Shown: positions 18,313 through 28,036, counted from the first letter of the stretch. The stretch: DNA of 64,000 bases from Nitrospira sp. (GCA_024760545.1 CP060501.1:1835501-1899500); one strand, 5' to 3'. Numbers and translations are program-made. Notes: generated by a model from the sequence alone, not told the origin.

Positions 18313-18638
18313 ACGATTCCCCTCTGGTTGTGCGAAGAACCGGGTCTCGATCCGGTTCTTCGCTGCCTCAACTGTTCATCGAACGGACATGCGGTCATCC
18401 ATGAAAACTGCGAATCAATTTACTGGCTCTACATGCTTACCGGTTTGTACGTGTCTCGTTCGCTTCATTGGCACCGTGACAACAAAGGATAGTCTGATCA
18501 GGTTGCATCGCGCCGATTGATGAAGCAGAACCTTTCACAAGCTTCTCCAGAGAATCGAGATATTCCCCATATCTCCACACTGACTTTTGGCTATCGCAGC
18601 ACACCGACCATGTTAGTAAGCGTTTCATTCTCAGCCTT
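18313..18638. other. Interval between CsbD-like and DUF1328 genes
   Basis: Contains the 18332-18363 hairpin close to the DUF1328 start; the remaining 270 bp hold no supported gene. Open frames on the plus strand here look random. Confidence 0.5.
18332..18363 (-). promoter_or_regulatory. Perfect 12-bp hairpin in the DUF1328 leader
   Basis: Arms GCGAAGAACCGG and CCGGTTCTTCGC around an 8-base loop, ending about 20 bp upstream of the DUF1328 start. No T-run follows on either strand, so it is a weak terminator candidate; a leader structure or a processing/attenuation element is equally possible. Confidence 0.45.
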
Positions 18639-19007
18639 TTACTTATTGGTCTTCTCGGACTTAATAGGGTGGTGTTGCTTAAACCATTCATCGGTCCAAC
18701 GTTTCACTTCCTCTCTCTTGTCTCCGTACCGTTCCTGCACCCTGCCCTCGAACTTGTCGTAATTGCCTTCAATGACGAGCAAGTCATCGTCTGTCAATTT
18801 TCCCCATTGCTTCTTCAAATCGCCTTTGAATTGTTTCCAGTTCCCCTCGAATTGGTCCTTATTTACGATCAGAACGACTGGAGGGATCTCTGAATGCATG
18901 TTCACATTTCCAATGCTCATGGCAGATGCCGTCGAACCGGAACCGGCCCAAATACCCGTCATGATGAGAGCCGCTACGAAAAGTGGAATTGACGGAATTG
19001 TCTTCAT
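18639..19007 (-). CDS. Exported CsbD-family stress protein
   Basis: A 122-aa protein. The ATG at 19007 (GGGAGG upstream) opens a signal peptide (MKTIPSIPLFVAALIMTGIW, cleavage likely after ASA). The mature C-terminal half is a CsbD domain: QFEGNWKQFKGDLKKQWGKL, DDLLVIEGNYDKFEGRVQ, RYGDKREEV. Most CsbD proteins are cytoplasmic general-stress proteins of unknown mechanism, so a signal peptide is notable and places this one in the periplasm. A longer in-frame start (19058) would bury the signal peptide. A palindrome at 19158-19172 lies upstream. Confidence 0.85.
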   Translation of the reverse strand: MKTIPSIPLFVAALIMTGIWAGSGSTASAMSIGNVNMHSEIPPVVLIVNKDQFEGNWKQFKGDLKKQWGKLTDDDLLVIEGNYDKFEGRVQERYGDKREEVKRWTDEWFKQHHPIKSEKTNK

Positions 19008-19157
19008 AAAACCTCCCATGTGTGACCTGCGGGAGATACTAGGCAAAGGACGGGCCACGAAGCTCCCTCGTGCGAAAGGCCCGCTGAGACTTTGATTTAA
19101 TAGGGAATAAACTGAATTATTTGATAGAGGACATCAGATGTGTGAGAAGGGTCGGGA

Positions 19158-19172
19158 CTGACAAGTTGTCAG
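19158..19172. promoter_or_regulatory. Operator-like palindrome CTGACAAGTTGTCAG
   Basis: A perfect 7+1+7 inverted repeat about 150 bp upstream of the exported CsbD gene. A second palindrome with the same GACAA-N-TTGTC core lies at 19229-19243. No regulator is assigned. Confidence 0.3.
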
Positions 19173-19200
19173 AGGATAAAACGAGAATAGTTAATTATTT

Positions 19201-19509
19201 TCATAGAAAACCATGTGTTGGGACAGATAGGACAACTTGTCCTGGTGCGTCCCTCGGATGCGCGGAATGGGATAACATGATCCGAGCCTGATGGCCAATT
19301 ACGCCATCAGCCACCACTTCCCCTTTTCCTTCCTCAACGCGGGCGGAAGGGGTGAGCATGAAGGATTCGCCGTAGCGCTCAATGCCATTCATGAGCTGTA
19401 ACAGTGCTGGGCGCCGTTCCATCAGTTCGTCCGATAAGGCGCACAGCCGATCGTTAAGGAACCGCCTCGCATCGGACTTCATCGCATCACGGTGATCCGC
19501 AATGCTCAT
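19201..19509 (-). CDS. Hypothetical protein behind uvrA
   Basis: A 102-aa frame from ATG 19509 to 19201, starting 14 bp after the uvrA stop and so probably co-transcribed. The protein is mostly helical and charged in its first half (AMKSDARRFLNDRLCALSDE, ERRPALLQLMNGIERYGE) with a less structured end. I do not recognise a family. A longer in-frame start at 19653 would lie within uvrA and is not supported. The gene end contains one of the two GACAA-N-TTGTC palindromes. Confidence 0.5.
   Translation of the reverse strand: MSIADHRDAMKSDARRFLNDRLCALSDELMERRPALLQLMNGIERYGESFMLTPSARVEEGKGEVVADGVIGHQARIMLSHSAHPRDAPGQVVLSVPTHGFL
19229..19243. promoter_or_regulatory. Second GACAA-N-TTGTC palindrome
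   Basis: AGGACAACTTGTCCT, a perfect 7+1+7 inverted repeat located inside the 3' end of the hypothetical gene, 71 bp from the similar site at 19158-19172. Confidence 0.25.
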
Positions 19510-19523
19510 CCCTTTGGCCCGCT

Positions 19524-22031
19524 CTATACACCCGCCTCTTTCAGCACCTGTCCCGTATAGGACCGCTTCGCCTTCGCAACTTCTCTCGGCGGGCCTTCGG
19601 CCACGATCTCGCCGCCTCGATCGCCACCTTCCGGCCCCATGTCGATAATCCAATCGGCGTTTTTGATGACATCCAGATTGTGTTCGATCACCAACACGGT
19701 GTTTCCGGTTTCCACCAAGCGATCCAGCACATCGAGCAGACGCTGGACATCGGCAAAATGCAGGCCGGTCGTCGGCTCGTCGAGGATGTACATCGTGCGG
19801 CCTGTTGCCCGCTTGGAGAGTTCGCGTGACAGCTTCACTCGCTGCGCTTCGCCGCCGGAGAGGGTTGTGGCCGACTGTCCCAATTTCACATAGTGCAAGC
19901 CGACATCATGCAGGGTCTGTAGTTTCGTCTTGATCAACGGGATATGTTCGAAGAACTCTAATGCGTCGTCCACCGTCATGTTCAGGACATCGGCAATGCT
20001 CTTGCCCTTATGCAGAATCTCCAGCGTTTCACGGTTGTAGCGTTGTCCCTTACAGACCTCGCAGGTCACATAGACATCCGGCAGGAAATGCATCTCGATC
20101 TTGATGAGCCCGTCCCCTTGACAGGCTTCACACCGCCCACCTTTGACATTGAAACTGTATCGCCCGGGCTTGTATCCACGGACACGCGACTCCGGCAAAT
20201 TGGAATAGAGATCACGGATGTAGCCGAACAGGCCGGTATACGTCGCAGGGTTCGACCGAGGGGTGCGGCCGATCGGTGACTGATCGATGTCGATGACCTT
20301 ATCGAGCGCGTCAACCCCCTTCAGTTCTTTGCACCCATCGATCCTGGGCTTTTTGTGATAGAGCAGTTGCGAGAGCGAATGGAACAGCACCTCCAACACG
20401 AGGGTGCTCTTTCCCGATCCGGAGACTCCCGTCACGCAGGTAAAGAGTCCCAGCGGAATACGCGCGGTCACGTTCTTTAGATTATGTTTCTGTGCCCCGA
20501 CGACGAACAGCGTTCCCTTCGCCTTCCGCTGCCGCTGTGGCACGGACACGGTCTGCGCGCCGCGCAGATACTGACCCGTCAACGAGTTGGGATTGCCCAT
20601 GATTTGTTGAGGCGTCCCTTCCGCGATCACATGCCCGCCATGCGAACCTGCGCCGGGCCCCATATCGAGAAGATGGTCGGCGGCCTGCATCGTCTCGGCA
20701 TCATGCTCAACCACTACCACCGTGTTGCCGAGATCTCGCAATCGCAGCAACGTCTGCAACAACCGTCGATTGTCGCGTTGGTGCAGCCCGATGGATGGTT
20801 CGTCCAAGATGTACAACACCCCGACCAAGCCCGAGCCGATCTGCGTGGCTAGTCTAATGCGTTGCCCTTCGCCACCGGATAAGGTGGCTGCGGCTCGATC
20901 GAGCGTCAAATAGTCCAGGCCCACATTGACAAGAAAACCAAGCCGTTCACGAATTTCTTTCAGGATTCGATGCGCGATCACCAGCTCACGGTCGGTAAAT
21001 TTGAGCGACAGGAAGAAGTCCGCCGCAGCACGAACCGAGAGTTTCGTCACCTCGGAGATCGACTTCTTGGCTAATTTGATGGACAGACTTTCCGGCCTGA
21101 GCCGCGCGCCACGGCAGACTTCGCAGGGTTCCAACAGTGTGAAATCTTCTTCTTCCTGACCACCCGGGGTCACGGCATAGCCGATGCCATCACAGGCCGG
21201 ACAGGCGCCGTGCGGACCATTGAAGGAAAACACCCGGGGCGTGATCTCCGGATAACTCACGCCGCAATTGATACAGGCCAATTTGTCACTGTAGGGGCGG
21301 GTATGACCGTCCTCCGTCAGGACGGCTACGAGTCCACCGGTCAATTTCAACGAGGTTTCAACAGAATCCGCCAGTCGGCGCATCAAGGCATCGCCTGGTT
21401 TCATCACCAGCCGATCGACGATGATCTCAATCGTGTGCTTCTTTTGTTTGTCGAGAAGAATGTCCTCACCTAAATCGACGAGCTTGCCGTCGACGCGGGC
21501 GCGGACATAACCCGCCTTTCGCATCTCCTGCAGTTCCTTCCGGTATTCACCCTTTCGCCCGCGCACGATCGGGGCAAGGATCTGGAACTTCATACCTTCC
21601 GGCAAGGAGGCAATGGCATCGACCATCTGCTGTACGGTCTGTGCGGTGATCTCTTCGCCACATTGGAAGCAGTAGGGTTGCCCGACGCGGGCAAAGAGCA
21701 GTCGGAGATAGTCATAGATTTCCGTGACGGTACCGACGGTAGAACGGGGATTGTGGCTCGTGCTCTTCTGCTCGATCGAGATGGCGGGAGAGAGCCCTTC
21801 GATCGAATCGACATCCGGCTTTCCCATTTGCTCAAGGAACTGCCGAGCATAAGCCGACAGCGACTCCACGTACCGCCGCTGTCCTTCCGCATAGATCGTA
21901 TCGAAGGCAAGTGAGGACTTGCCGGACCCGCTCAAACCGGTGATCACCACCAGCTTGTCGCGCGGAATTTCCACGTCGATGTTCTTGAGGTTGTGCTCTC
22001 GCGCGCCCTTGATGATGATGGAGTTGCCCAT
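19524..22031 (-). CDS. uvrA: UvrA excinuclease ABC subunit A lacking the insertion domain
   Basis: UvrA is the damage-recognition ATPase of nucleotide excision repair. At 835 aa it is about 100 residues shorter than usual (about 940). Walker A motifs GLSGSGKSS and GVSGSGKST, both ABC signatures ([12 protein letters not shown] and [12 protein letters not shown]) and both Walker B/D-loops ([22 protein letters not shown]) are intact. The UvrB-binding domain (about 120-245) and the zinc Cys pairs CINC, CPAC and CEVC, CEAC, CEVC remain. The loss is the insertion domain that normally follows CPACDGIG: only about 18 residues join it to CEVCRGARL. Because the UvrB-binding part is kept, this is not a UvrA2. 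The start [14 protein letters not shown] at 22031 matches family N-termini; the frame extends to 22064. Confidence 0.93.
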   Translation of the reverse strand: MGNSIIIKGAREHNLKNIDVEIPRDKLVVITGLSGSGKSSLAFDTIYAEGQRRYVESLSAYARQFLEQMGKPDVDSIEGLSPAISIEQKSTSHNPRSTVGTVTEIYDYLRLLFARVGQPYCFQCGEEITAQTVQQMVDAIASLPEGMKFQILAPIVRGRKGEYRKELQEMRKAGYVRARVDGKLVDLGEDILLDKQKKHTIEIIVDRLVMKPGDALMRRLADSVETSLKLTGGLVAVLTEDGHTRPYSDKLACINCGVSYPEITPRVFSFNGPHGACPACDGIGYAVTPGGQEEEDFTLLEPCEVCRGARLRPESLSIKLAKKSISEVTKLSVRAAADFFLSLKFTDRELVIAHRILKEIRERLGFLVNVGLDYLTLDRAAATLSGGEGQRIRLATQIGSGLVGVLYILDEPSIGLHQRDNRRLLQTLLRLRDLGNTVVVVEHDAETMQAADHLLDMGPGAGSHGGHVIAEGTPQQIMGNPNSLTGQYLRGAQTVSVPQRQRKAKGTLFVVGAQKHNLKNVTARIPLGLFTCVTGVSGSGKSTLVLEVLFHSLSQLLYHKKPRIDGCKELKGVDALDKVIDIDQSPIGRTPRSNPATYTGLFGYIRDLYSNLPESRVRGYKPGRYSFNVKGGRCEACQGDGLIKIEMHFLPDVYVTCEVCKGQRYNRETLEILHKGKSIADVLNMTVDDALEFFEHIPLIKTKLQTLHDVGLHYVKLGQSATTLSGGEAQRVKLSRELSKRATGRTMYILDEPTTGLHFADVQRLLDVLDRLVETGNTVLVIEHNLDVIKNADWIIDMGPEGGDRGGEIVAEGPPREVAKAKRSYTGQVLKEAGV

Positions 22032-22141
22032 AAAGAGACGAGGATTATAGCATGTGGAAATCAAGGAGCAGAAAGCAGTCCCACGGCAAAGGTTGGACCC
22101 CGAAGCATGTCGCGTTTCCGGTTGCCGTGAAGAGCCGGCAA

Positions 22142-23056
22142 TTACTTGGGCGCCGGCTCTTTTTCTTCACGTGACCGCTCCGGCTGCTTACCAGTGGAGC
22201 GAATGTTGATGAGCTTATTCAAGACGTCAAACCAAAATGGGGCGCCAAGAGAAACCGCAATGGTCGTCAGCGCCAGTCCGATGATCTTCAATGACCAATC
22301 GCCAGCTTCGGATGGAGCTGACCTGGGGTTACCGGCTTCGCGCGACCAACCGATCGGAAGCCCCAGTTTCCTAATTTCAGAAGACATCTGCTGAACTCGC
22401 TCCGTTGTGCCTTTCGCGTCCTGAGGTAGCGGCTCTTTGGCCGTTGTCTCTGCCATGGCAACTAACGACGCGCGCAACGTCGCGTCATGAGCCAGCGTAT
22501 TCGCGATCAAGATCGTATCGGCATTGACGGACAACGTGACGGCTAATGCCCAGATCAAGATGAACACCTGCGTTTTTCGCTTATACCACCCGGATACACG
22601 ATCCATGGCATCGTCATACCACCGCTCCACGTTCTCTCGCGCTTTCTTCACGTCGCCTTCAGCATCATCAATCAAGGCAATGAGAGCACCTTTTATTTGC
22701 TCATTGGGGAGTGTGGCGACCGCATTCCGAATATCTTGCAGCGTCTTCGTCTTCGTCGATTCGTGTGCAGGGGCGACCAAATCAAACATAGCCAAGGCGA
22801 AGGTTCGAGACGGAACATAGGAAGGAATCTTGCCGGGCTTTGCCAGGTTCTTGATCAAAGGGTGGTTGTACAACTGCTTGGCCAATCCCGTCCCTTCCGA
22901 GTCATACAGCAGATTTCGCACTCCGTCCCAGAGATTCCTGGCCCGCATATTCAAGATTCCGGCTACCCATTCGTTCAGAACGGAGCACATCAACCCCAGA
23001 AGCAGATACAGCAGCGACAGGCTGATCGCCATTTCAAGCGCCATGGAACCAAACAT
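22142..23056 (-). CDS. Uncharacterised membrane protein with helical core
   Basis: A 304-aa protein with a well-placed ribosome site (GGAGGT about 7 bp before ATG 23056). It has an N-terminal membrane segment (about 5-28) followed by [20 protein letters not shown], a soluble helical stretch with many charged residues (about 60-165), a second membrane segment (about 168-190), a soluble loop (190-255) and a third membrane segment (about 258-280, [20 protein letters not shown]). I have seen similar unannotated proteins in many bacteria but know no function. The downstream neighbour is uvrA, 110 bp away. Confidence 0.7.
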   Translation of the reverse strand: MFGSMALEMAISLSLLYLLLGLMCSVLNEWVAGILNMRARNLWDGVRNLLYDSEGTGLAKQLYNHPLIKNLAKPGKIPSYVPSRTFALAMFDLVAPAHESTKTKTLQDIRNAVATLPNEQIKGALIALIDDAEGDVKKARENVERWYDDAMDRVSGWYKRKTQVFILIWALAVTLSVNADTILIANTLAHDATLRASLVAMAETTAKEPLPQDAKGTTERVQQMSSEIRKLGLPIGWSREAGNPRSAPSEAGDWSLKIIGLALTTIAVSLGAPFWFDVLNKLINIRSTGKQPERSREEKEPAPK

Positions 23057-23360
23057 GAGGTCACCTCCTCGCTCGGCTATCGATGCCCACTCTACTCAGA
23101 CGTTCCACACCAGGCTACCGGCCAGCTTTTTATCACGTAGATCCAGCACGTAACGCAATTGCGTTCCAACTCTTCAAATGGAGAGCACCATATCCAATCG
23201 AGCAGGTGAGAGAAAGACATTCCACATGTTGCCGCATCAGAGGCAGTGCGGGCCTCATGGTGAAGACACCGAAGGTGGTCCGTAGCGGCCGCGAGTATAC
23301 CAAGCAGCATGGTAACTGGCTACCTTGACAAAGCTCGAAACCGGGTGCTACCACCGTCGC
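23057..23360. other. Divergent promoter interval
   Basis: About 300 bp between the divergent membrane-protein and methyltransferase genes. The only structured element I see is the perfect palindrome AACGCAATTGCGTT at 23152-23165, about 96 bp upstream of the minus-strand gene, which could be an operator. Confidence 0.4.
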
Positions 23361-24137
23361 ATGGTAAAGTCCGATCATTCTCCCTTGGCACAAGATCCTC
23401 AGGCTCCGGCAAAAGTGGTCTCGACTTGGTCCGGACAAGCCCGCGAGGATGCCGTGCAGCGAATGTTCACGGCCATCGCGGGTGTGTATGACCTGAACAA
23501 CACCCTCTTGAGCTTCGGCCTGCACTACCGCTGGAAGAAAATGACGGCTTCCTATGTTGCCCCGGTCGAACAAGGCGTGGGGCTTGATGTAGGGTCCGGC
23601 ACGGCGGACCTCGCCCTGCTCCTCCAGCCACGCATGGGCAGCAAGGGGCGTGTGATTGCGTCCGATCTCAATTATGCAATGCTGGCTGAAGGCAGTAAGA
23701 AGGTGGGGAGCAGGGGTCTGGCAGATAAGATCTCGTGTTTACAAGCAAGCGCGGAACATTTGGGATTCGCCGACAATACGTTCGATGCGGTCACAACCGG
23801 CTTTTGCATGCGGAATGTCGGGGATTTGCCGCAAGCCGTAAGAGAAATCCGCCGGGTGATGAAATCCGGAGGCCGCTTCGTGTGTCTTGAGTTTTCACGT
23901 CCGGTGTTCGGCTGGCTTCGGGCTCTGTATGATTGGTACTCCTTTACGCTCCTGCCCTGGGTCGGCACGAAGGTCGCTCGGGACACCACCGGTGTCTATG
24001 AGTATCTTCCTGCGTCGATCCGAACATTTCCCGATCAGCAGCGGCTGTGCCAGATCCTCCGTGAGGCCGGCTTCAGCCACGTATCGTACAAAAACCTCAG
24101 CGGCGGAATTGTCGCCATTCATATCGCAACGAAATGA
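23361..24137 (+). CDS. ubiE: UbiE/MenG quinone C-methyltransferase
   Basis: A 258-aa class I SAM methyltransferase that methylates demethylmenaquinone or the ubiquinone precursor. Landmarks are RMFTAIAGVYDLNNTLLSFG, the SAM loop GLDVGSGTADLALLL, DLNYAML, VTTGFCMRNV, GGRFVCLEFS and the C-terminal YEYLPASIRTFPDQ, all family features. An ATG at 23361 is taken as start; an in-frame TTG at 23325 would add 12 residues and neither has a strong ribosome site. Given the inferred host it probably serves menaquinone (menG). It is followed after 10 bp by a radical SAM gene and may head the 23361-30051 block. Confidence 0.9.
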   Translation: MVKSDHSPLAQDPQAPAKVVSTWSGQAREDAVQRMFTAIAGVYDLNNTLLSFGLHYRWKKMTASYVAPVEQGVGLDVGSGTADLALLLQPRMGSKGRVIASDLNYAMLAEGSKKVGSRGLADKISCLQASAEHLGFADNTFDAVTTGFCMRNVGDLPQAVREIRRVMKSGGRFVCLEFSRPVFGWLRALYDWYSFTLLPWVGTKVARDTTGVYEYLPASIRTFPDQQRLCQILREAGFSHVSYKNLSGGIVAIHIATK

Positions 24138-24147
24138 GTGCTGAGTA

Positions 24148-25773
24148 GTGGACTCGATTCTGTACATTTTTCTCCCGTGTAAGAAGGTCTATCCCATCGG
24201 GATCACTTACCTAGCGGACTTTATCCATCGACGGAAACCGGAAGTCAGACAGCGAATTCTGGATCTCTCGCTGTTTCCCGTCTCGCGACGGAGTCAAGCG
24301 ATCCGCGATGCCGCCACGGAGTTCAAGCCGGATCTGGTCTGCTTCTCCTGGCGCGACATTCAGATCTTTTCGCCGCATGAAGGTGATTCCTCGCTGGAAC
24401 ATGCGTTTAACTTCTATTTTGCCAGCAACCCCTTCAAGCGAATCACGGCGTCGATCGAAGGCGTCAAGCAGCTCTACCGCTACTACAATCACATCTATAC
24501 GATCCTGTCGTACCCGTGGCTGATCCGCAAAGAGTTTCCAAAGTCCCAGATCATGATCGGGGGCGGCGCGTTTACAGCCTTTGCCGATCAATTGATCGAA
24601 AAGCTCCCGGAAGGGACAATCGGGATTCTCGGTGAGGGAGAGGACGCCATCCTCAAGGTCATCGAAGGCCGTTCGATTGAGGATGAACGATATATCGTCA
24701 AAGAAGGGAAACAGATCCGGAAAGGCCGGCAGGGCTCACCCGCGCTTCTTGATGCTCTGACGGTCGATTTACCCTATCTCACCTCGATCTTTCCTCAGTA
24801 CGGTGAATACATCGGTGAGTCGATTGGCGTGCAGTCCAAACGAGGCTGTCCCTATGATTGCGCCTTCTGCCTCTATCCCTACATTGAGGGCAAGCGAGTC
24901 CGCTACCGGCCGCCCGACATGGTCGTCAAGGACATCGCCCAGCATTATCATCAATGGGGTGCCCGTCGCTTCTGGTTCACTGATGCCCAGTTCATTACGG
25001 GGAGGGAAGCCTATCCTCAATGCACCGAAATCCTCGAACGGATCGTCGCTGAAAAACTCGAGATCGAGTGGTCTGGCTACATCAGAACATCGTTGATTAC
25101 ACCGGAGCTGGCCAAGCTGATGGTCCGATCGGGCGTGGGTGACCTGGAGGTGGCCATCACCTCCGGCTCACAAGAGGTGCTGAACAATCTGCACATGGGA
25201 TTTAAGCTGGAACGCCTGTACGATGGCTGTCGATACCTGGCAGAGGCCGGCTTCAAGGGCAAGGTCATCCTGAACTATTCACTCAACAGTCCCAAGGAAA
25301 CGGAAGAGAGTCTTCTCCAGAGTGTCGAGGCCTACAAAAAAGTCGCCTCAATCCTAGGGGAAGCGCGTGTCTTTCCGCTCATGTTCTTTCTGGGCATCCA
25401 GCCGAATACCGACCTGGAACAGCGGCTGCTGGAGGAGGGATACTTGTCAGCGGGCTATAATCCCTTGATGTTGACCCCGACCAGCATCAGGAAGCTGCTC
25501 TACAATCCCGCCCCTCTCAATAAGATCATCGCCAAGGCCTGTCTTCGAGCCTGGGAACGCAAGCATGGTAGCCGCGATCCCCGTCGATGGACAGGATCTC
25601 TCTCTCAGTCCACCGGTGAATCACCTACCTATGCCGATCAGAACCTCAGCAAGGGCATTGAGGGTAATTCGGGTCGCGACGCCCTCCTCTCGCTTGAGGA
25701 AATCCTCCGCTCCCGTCGACCGGTTCCCTCTCCTTCACAGACGGCCGAACCACGGGCCAGCTCAGCCGGTTGA
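24148..25773 (+). CDS. B12-binding-type radical SAM protein
   Basis: A 541-aa protein that starts at GTG 24148. The N-terminal 190 residues resemble the cobalamin-binding fold of BchE-like enzymes (MDSILYIFLPCKKVYPIGIT, KPDLVCFSWRD, IMIGGGAFTAF, GILGEGEDAILKV). The radical SAM core carries the 4Fe-4S motif RGCPYDCAFCLYPY (C-x3-C-x2-C) near residue 235, followed by WFTDAQFIT, VGDLEVAITSGSQEVL and KVILNYSLNSPKE. No DxHxxG cobalamin motif is obvious, so B12 use is uncertain. The C-terminal 60 residues are low-complexity and look disordered. The substrate is unknown. It lies 10 bp behind ubiE and upstream of two PCP_red-domain genes. Confidence 0.85.
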   Translation: MDSILYIFLPCKKVYPIGITYLADFIHRRKPEVRQRILDLSLFPVSRRSQAIRDAATEFKPDLVCFSWRDIQIFSPHEGDSSLEHAFNFYFASNPFKRITASIEGVKQLYRYYNHIYTILSYPWLIRKEFPKSQIMIGGGAFTAFADQLIEKLPEGTIGILGEGEDAILKVIEGRSIEDERYIVKEGKQIRKGRQGSPALLDALTVDLPYLTSIFPQYGEYIGESIGVQSKRGCPYDCAFCLYPYIEGKRVRYRPPDMVVKDIAQHYHQWGARRFWFTDAQFITGREAYPQCTEILERIVAEKLEIEWSGYIRTSLITPELAKLMVRSGVGDLEVAITSGSQEVLNNLHMGFKLERLYDGCRYLAEAGFKGKVILNYSLNSPKETEESLLQSVEAYKKVASILGEARVFPLMFFLGIQPNTDLEQRLLEEGYLSAGYNPLMLTPTSIRKLLYNPAPLNKIIAKACLRAWERKHGSRDPRRWTGSLSQSTGESPTYADQNLSKGIEGNSGRDALLSLEEILRSRRPVPSPSQTAEPRASSAG

Positions 25774-25969
25774 TCTTTCTTCGGACATTCTTGTTGGATT
25801 ACACCGTTTAGCTTGTCTCTTGTCCATCCGCGGTGCCTTGCATTCCAGTTTCAGCCGGTGCTATCATTTGCCTTCTTCATAGAGTGGAGTGGTACGTTAA
25901 TCGTTTGGATTTTCATACAATTACACGCGTTAGCCCCTAATCAAGATCGCGCCTTAAGGAGGCGCCTCA

Positions 25970-28036
25970 ATGTATAAGACCATCTATATTCCGGTCGACA
26001 ATTCCGACCATTCCAATTCAGCAGTGGATGTCGGCGTTCACCTGGCCAAAACCTTCGGCTCCAAGATCGTGGGAAGCCATGTCTATGCGGCAAAAATGCA
26101 TGACAAACGCTTCAAACAGATGGAAGCCGGCTTACCGGAAGAATATCACGATGAAAAAGAACTCGACCGTCAGCGCCAGATTCATGATTCGCTGATCACC
26201 CGCGGACTCCAAATCATCACCGATTCCTATCTCGACTACGTTGATAAGAAATGTACCGAAGCGAATCTCCCGATCGAGCGGCGATCGCTCGAAGGGCGAA
26301 ATTGGAAGGTGCTGGCTGAGGATATCAATACCAACGGGTATGACCTCGTCATCATGGGGGCACTGGGGGTCGGAGCGGTCAAAGACAGTGTGATCGGCAG
26401 CAATACCGAACGCGTTGTCCGCCGAGTCCGAAATTCCGACATGCTCATCATCAAGAACATTCAGCCCTTGAATGGCGGCAAAATCGTGGTGGCTGTCGAT
26501 GGCAGCCCCTACTCGTTCGGCGGACTGATGACGGGTCTCGCTCTCGGCAAAGCGTTCAATATGCCGGTTGAGGCGATTTCAGCATTCGACCCCTATTTTC
26601 ACTACGCCGCGTTCCACAGCATTTCCGGGGTTTTAAACGAGGAAGCCGGCAAGGTGTTCCGCTTCAAAGAACAGGAAAAACTGCACGAAGAAATTATCGA
26701 TAGCGGCCTGGCCAAGATCTACCAGTCTCATCTGGACATTTCTCGTGAAATAGCCCAAGCCGAGCAAACCGATGTGAAAACGACGTTGCTCGACGGCAAG
26801 GCCTTCGAAAAAATCATTCAGTATGTCCGCAAGGATGTCCCAGCCTTGCTGATTGTCGGGCGCATCGGGGTCCATAGCGACGAGGACATGGACGTCGGCA
26901 GCAACACGGAAAACCTGCTCCGCAGTGCACCTTGTAACGTGCTGATCTCCAACCGCAAGTATGTTCCACCGATCGATACGCAAGCCGAGTACACGATCGC
27001 CTGGACCGAAGAAGCGCTACGGCGGATGGAGAAGATCCCCGTCTTCGCACGAGGGGTCGCTAAAACGGCCATTCATCGATATGCCATTGAAAAAGGCCAT
27101 ACGATCATCAGTAACACCGTGGTGGATGCCGCAGTCGGACACATCCTGCCCAAAGGCGCGATGGATGCCATGCGGGCGCTCGGTGGCAGCCTGGATGCGG
27201 CTGGTATCGACCGCGACAAGATGCAGGCCGACGAGGCTGTCACGAAAGATCTCATGGGCCCGACGTTGAGCGGGATTATGACCCAGATCGTCGAGGAGAA
27301 GCCGAAACAGATCGATGCCTCCACCCAAGCCTACTTGGACCGCATGGGTCAAAACTATTTTGTCTGTGACGGCTGCGGGTACATCGGGAAGGGCGACGCG
27401 CCGGTCAGATGTCCCGTGTGCAGTGCGGATGGGACGAAATTCAAACAGGTCGATAAGAAGATCTTCGAAGTGGCAGCGACGGCTGAAGGCGATCTGGAGA
27501 CAGATGTCGCGTACGATGACGTGCCGATGCAATGGACCAAGGACGCGAAAGAAGCCATCCGCGCGGTACCGGCCGGCTTTCAACGGAGGCGTGCGAAGGC
27601 CAGAATTGAGAAGAGCGCGCGGAAGCTGGGCATGACGACGATCACGCTTGAATATGCAGCACCGATGATCAAGGAAGCGGCTGCCGAAGACTATACCCCC
27701 ATTTTTTCAAATAAGGGTACCGGCACATCGCCTGCCGCGGAAGCCACGCTTACAGCCGCAAATGAGAATGGCGCGAACGGCCACAGTGAAGCGACATCAC
27801 GGTATTCCTGGACAGAGGACGCACAGGCCAGATTGGATCGGGCTCCGGAAGGTTTCATGCGTGATTGCACCAAGGCACTGATTCTCAAGCATGCCGAGAA
27901 AATTGGAGCGACCGTGATTACCATTGAGGTCGCAAATGAAGGTATCGAACAGGCCAAGGGATACATGGCGGAAGCCATGAAGACCGGTAATCTCAAGGAC
28001 ATGATCGCCAACCTCACCGGTAAGACCAGTACCTAG
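25970..28036 (+). CDS. Usp-Usp-PCP_red-rubredoxin-like-PCP_red-PCP_red fusion protein
   Basis: A 688-aa soluble protein with a strong AAGGAGG site. Two universal stress domains come first: 1-165 (IYIPVDNSDHSN, MGALGVGAVKDSVIGSNTE) and 170-330 (VVAVDGSPYSFGG, VGRIGVHSDEDMDVGSNTEN). Then a PCP_red domain (about 340-392: AWTEEALRRMEKIPVFAR), a two-CxxC metal knuckle (about 462-490: CDGCGYIG and CPVCSADG) like rubredoxin or a zinc ribbon, and two more PCP_red domains at about 519-568 (QWTKDAKEAIRAVPAGFQRR) and 611-665 (SWTEDAQARLDRAPEGFMRD). PCP_red is otherwise known from the C-terminus of BchB/ChlB. Three copies with paired Usp domains in one chain suggest a scaffold or redox/ligand sensor. Function is unknown. 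Confidence 0.85.
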   Translation: MYKTIYIPVDNSDHSNSAVDVGVHLAKTFGSKIVGSHVYAAKMHDKRFKQMEAGLPEEYHDEKELDRQRQIHDSLITRGLQIITDSYLDYVDKKCTEANLPIERRSLEGRNWKVLAEDINTNGYDLVIMGALGVGAVKDSVIGSNTERVVRRVRNSDMLIIKNIQPLNGGKIVVAVDGSPYSFGGLMTGLALGKAFNMPVEAISAFDPYFHYAAFHSISGVLNEEAGKVFRFKEQEKLHEEIIDSGLAKIYQSHLDISREIAQAEQTDVKTTLLDGKAFEKIIQYVRKDVPALLIVGRIGVHSDEDMDVGSNTENLLRSAPCNVLISNRKYVPPIDTQAEYTIAWTEEALRRMEKIPVFARGVAKTAIHRYAIEKGHTIISNTVVDAAVGHILPKGAMDAMRALGGSLDAAGIDRDKMQADEAVTKDLMGPTLSGIMTQIVEEKPKQIDASTQAYLDRMGQNYFVCDGCGYIGKGDAPVRCPVCSADGTKFKQVDKKIFEVAATAEGDLETDVAYDDVPMQWTKDAKEAIRAVPAGFQRRRAKARIEKSARKLGMTTITLEYAAPMIKEAAAEDYTPIFSNKGTGTSPAAEATLTAANENGANGHSEATSRYSWTEDAQARLDRAPEGFMRDCTKALILKHAEKIGATVITIEVANEGIEQAKGYMAEAMKTGNLKDMIANLTGKTST

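Noticed and set aside
18226-18492. Plus-strand open frame across the DUF1328 region
   Set aside because: The minus-strand DUF1328 gene accounts for the region, and the plus frame has no site or family.
19524-22031. UvrA2-type paralogue
   Set aside because: UvrA2 lacks the UvrB-binding domain, but here that domain is present and a different one is missing.
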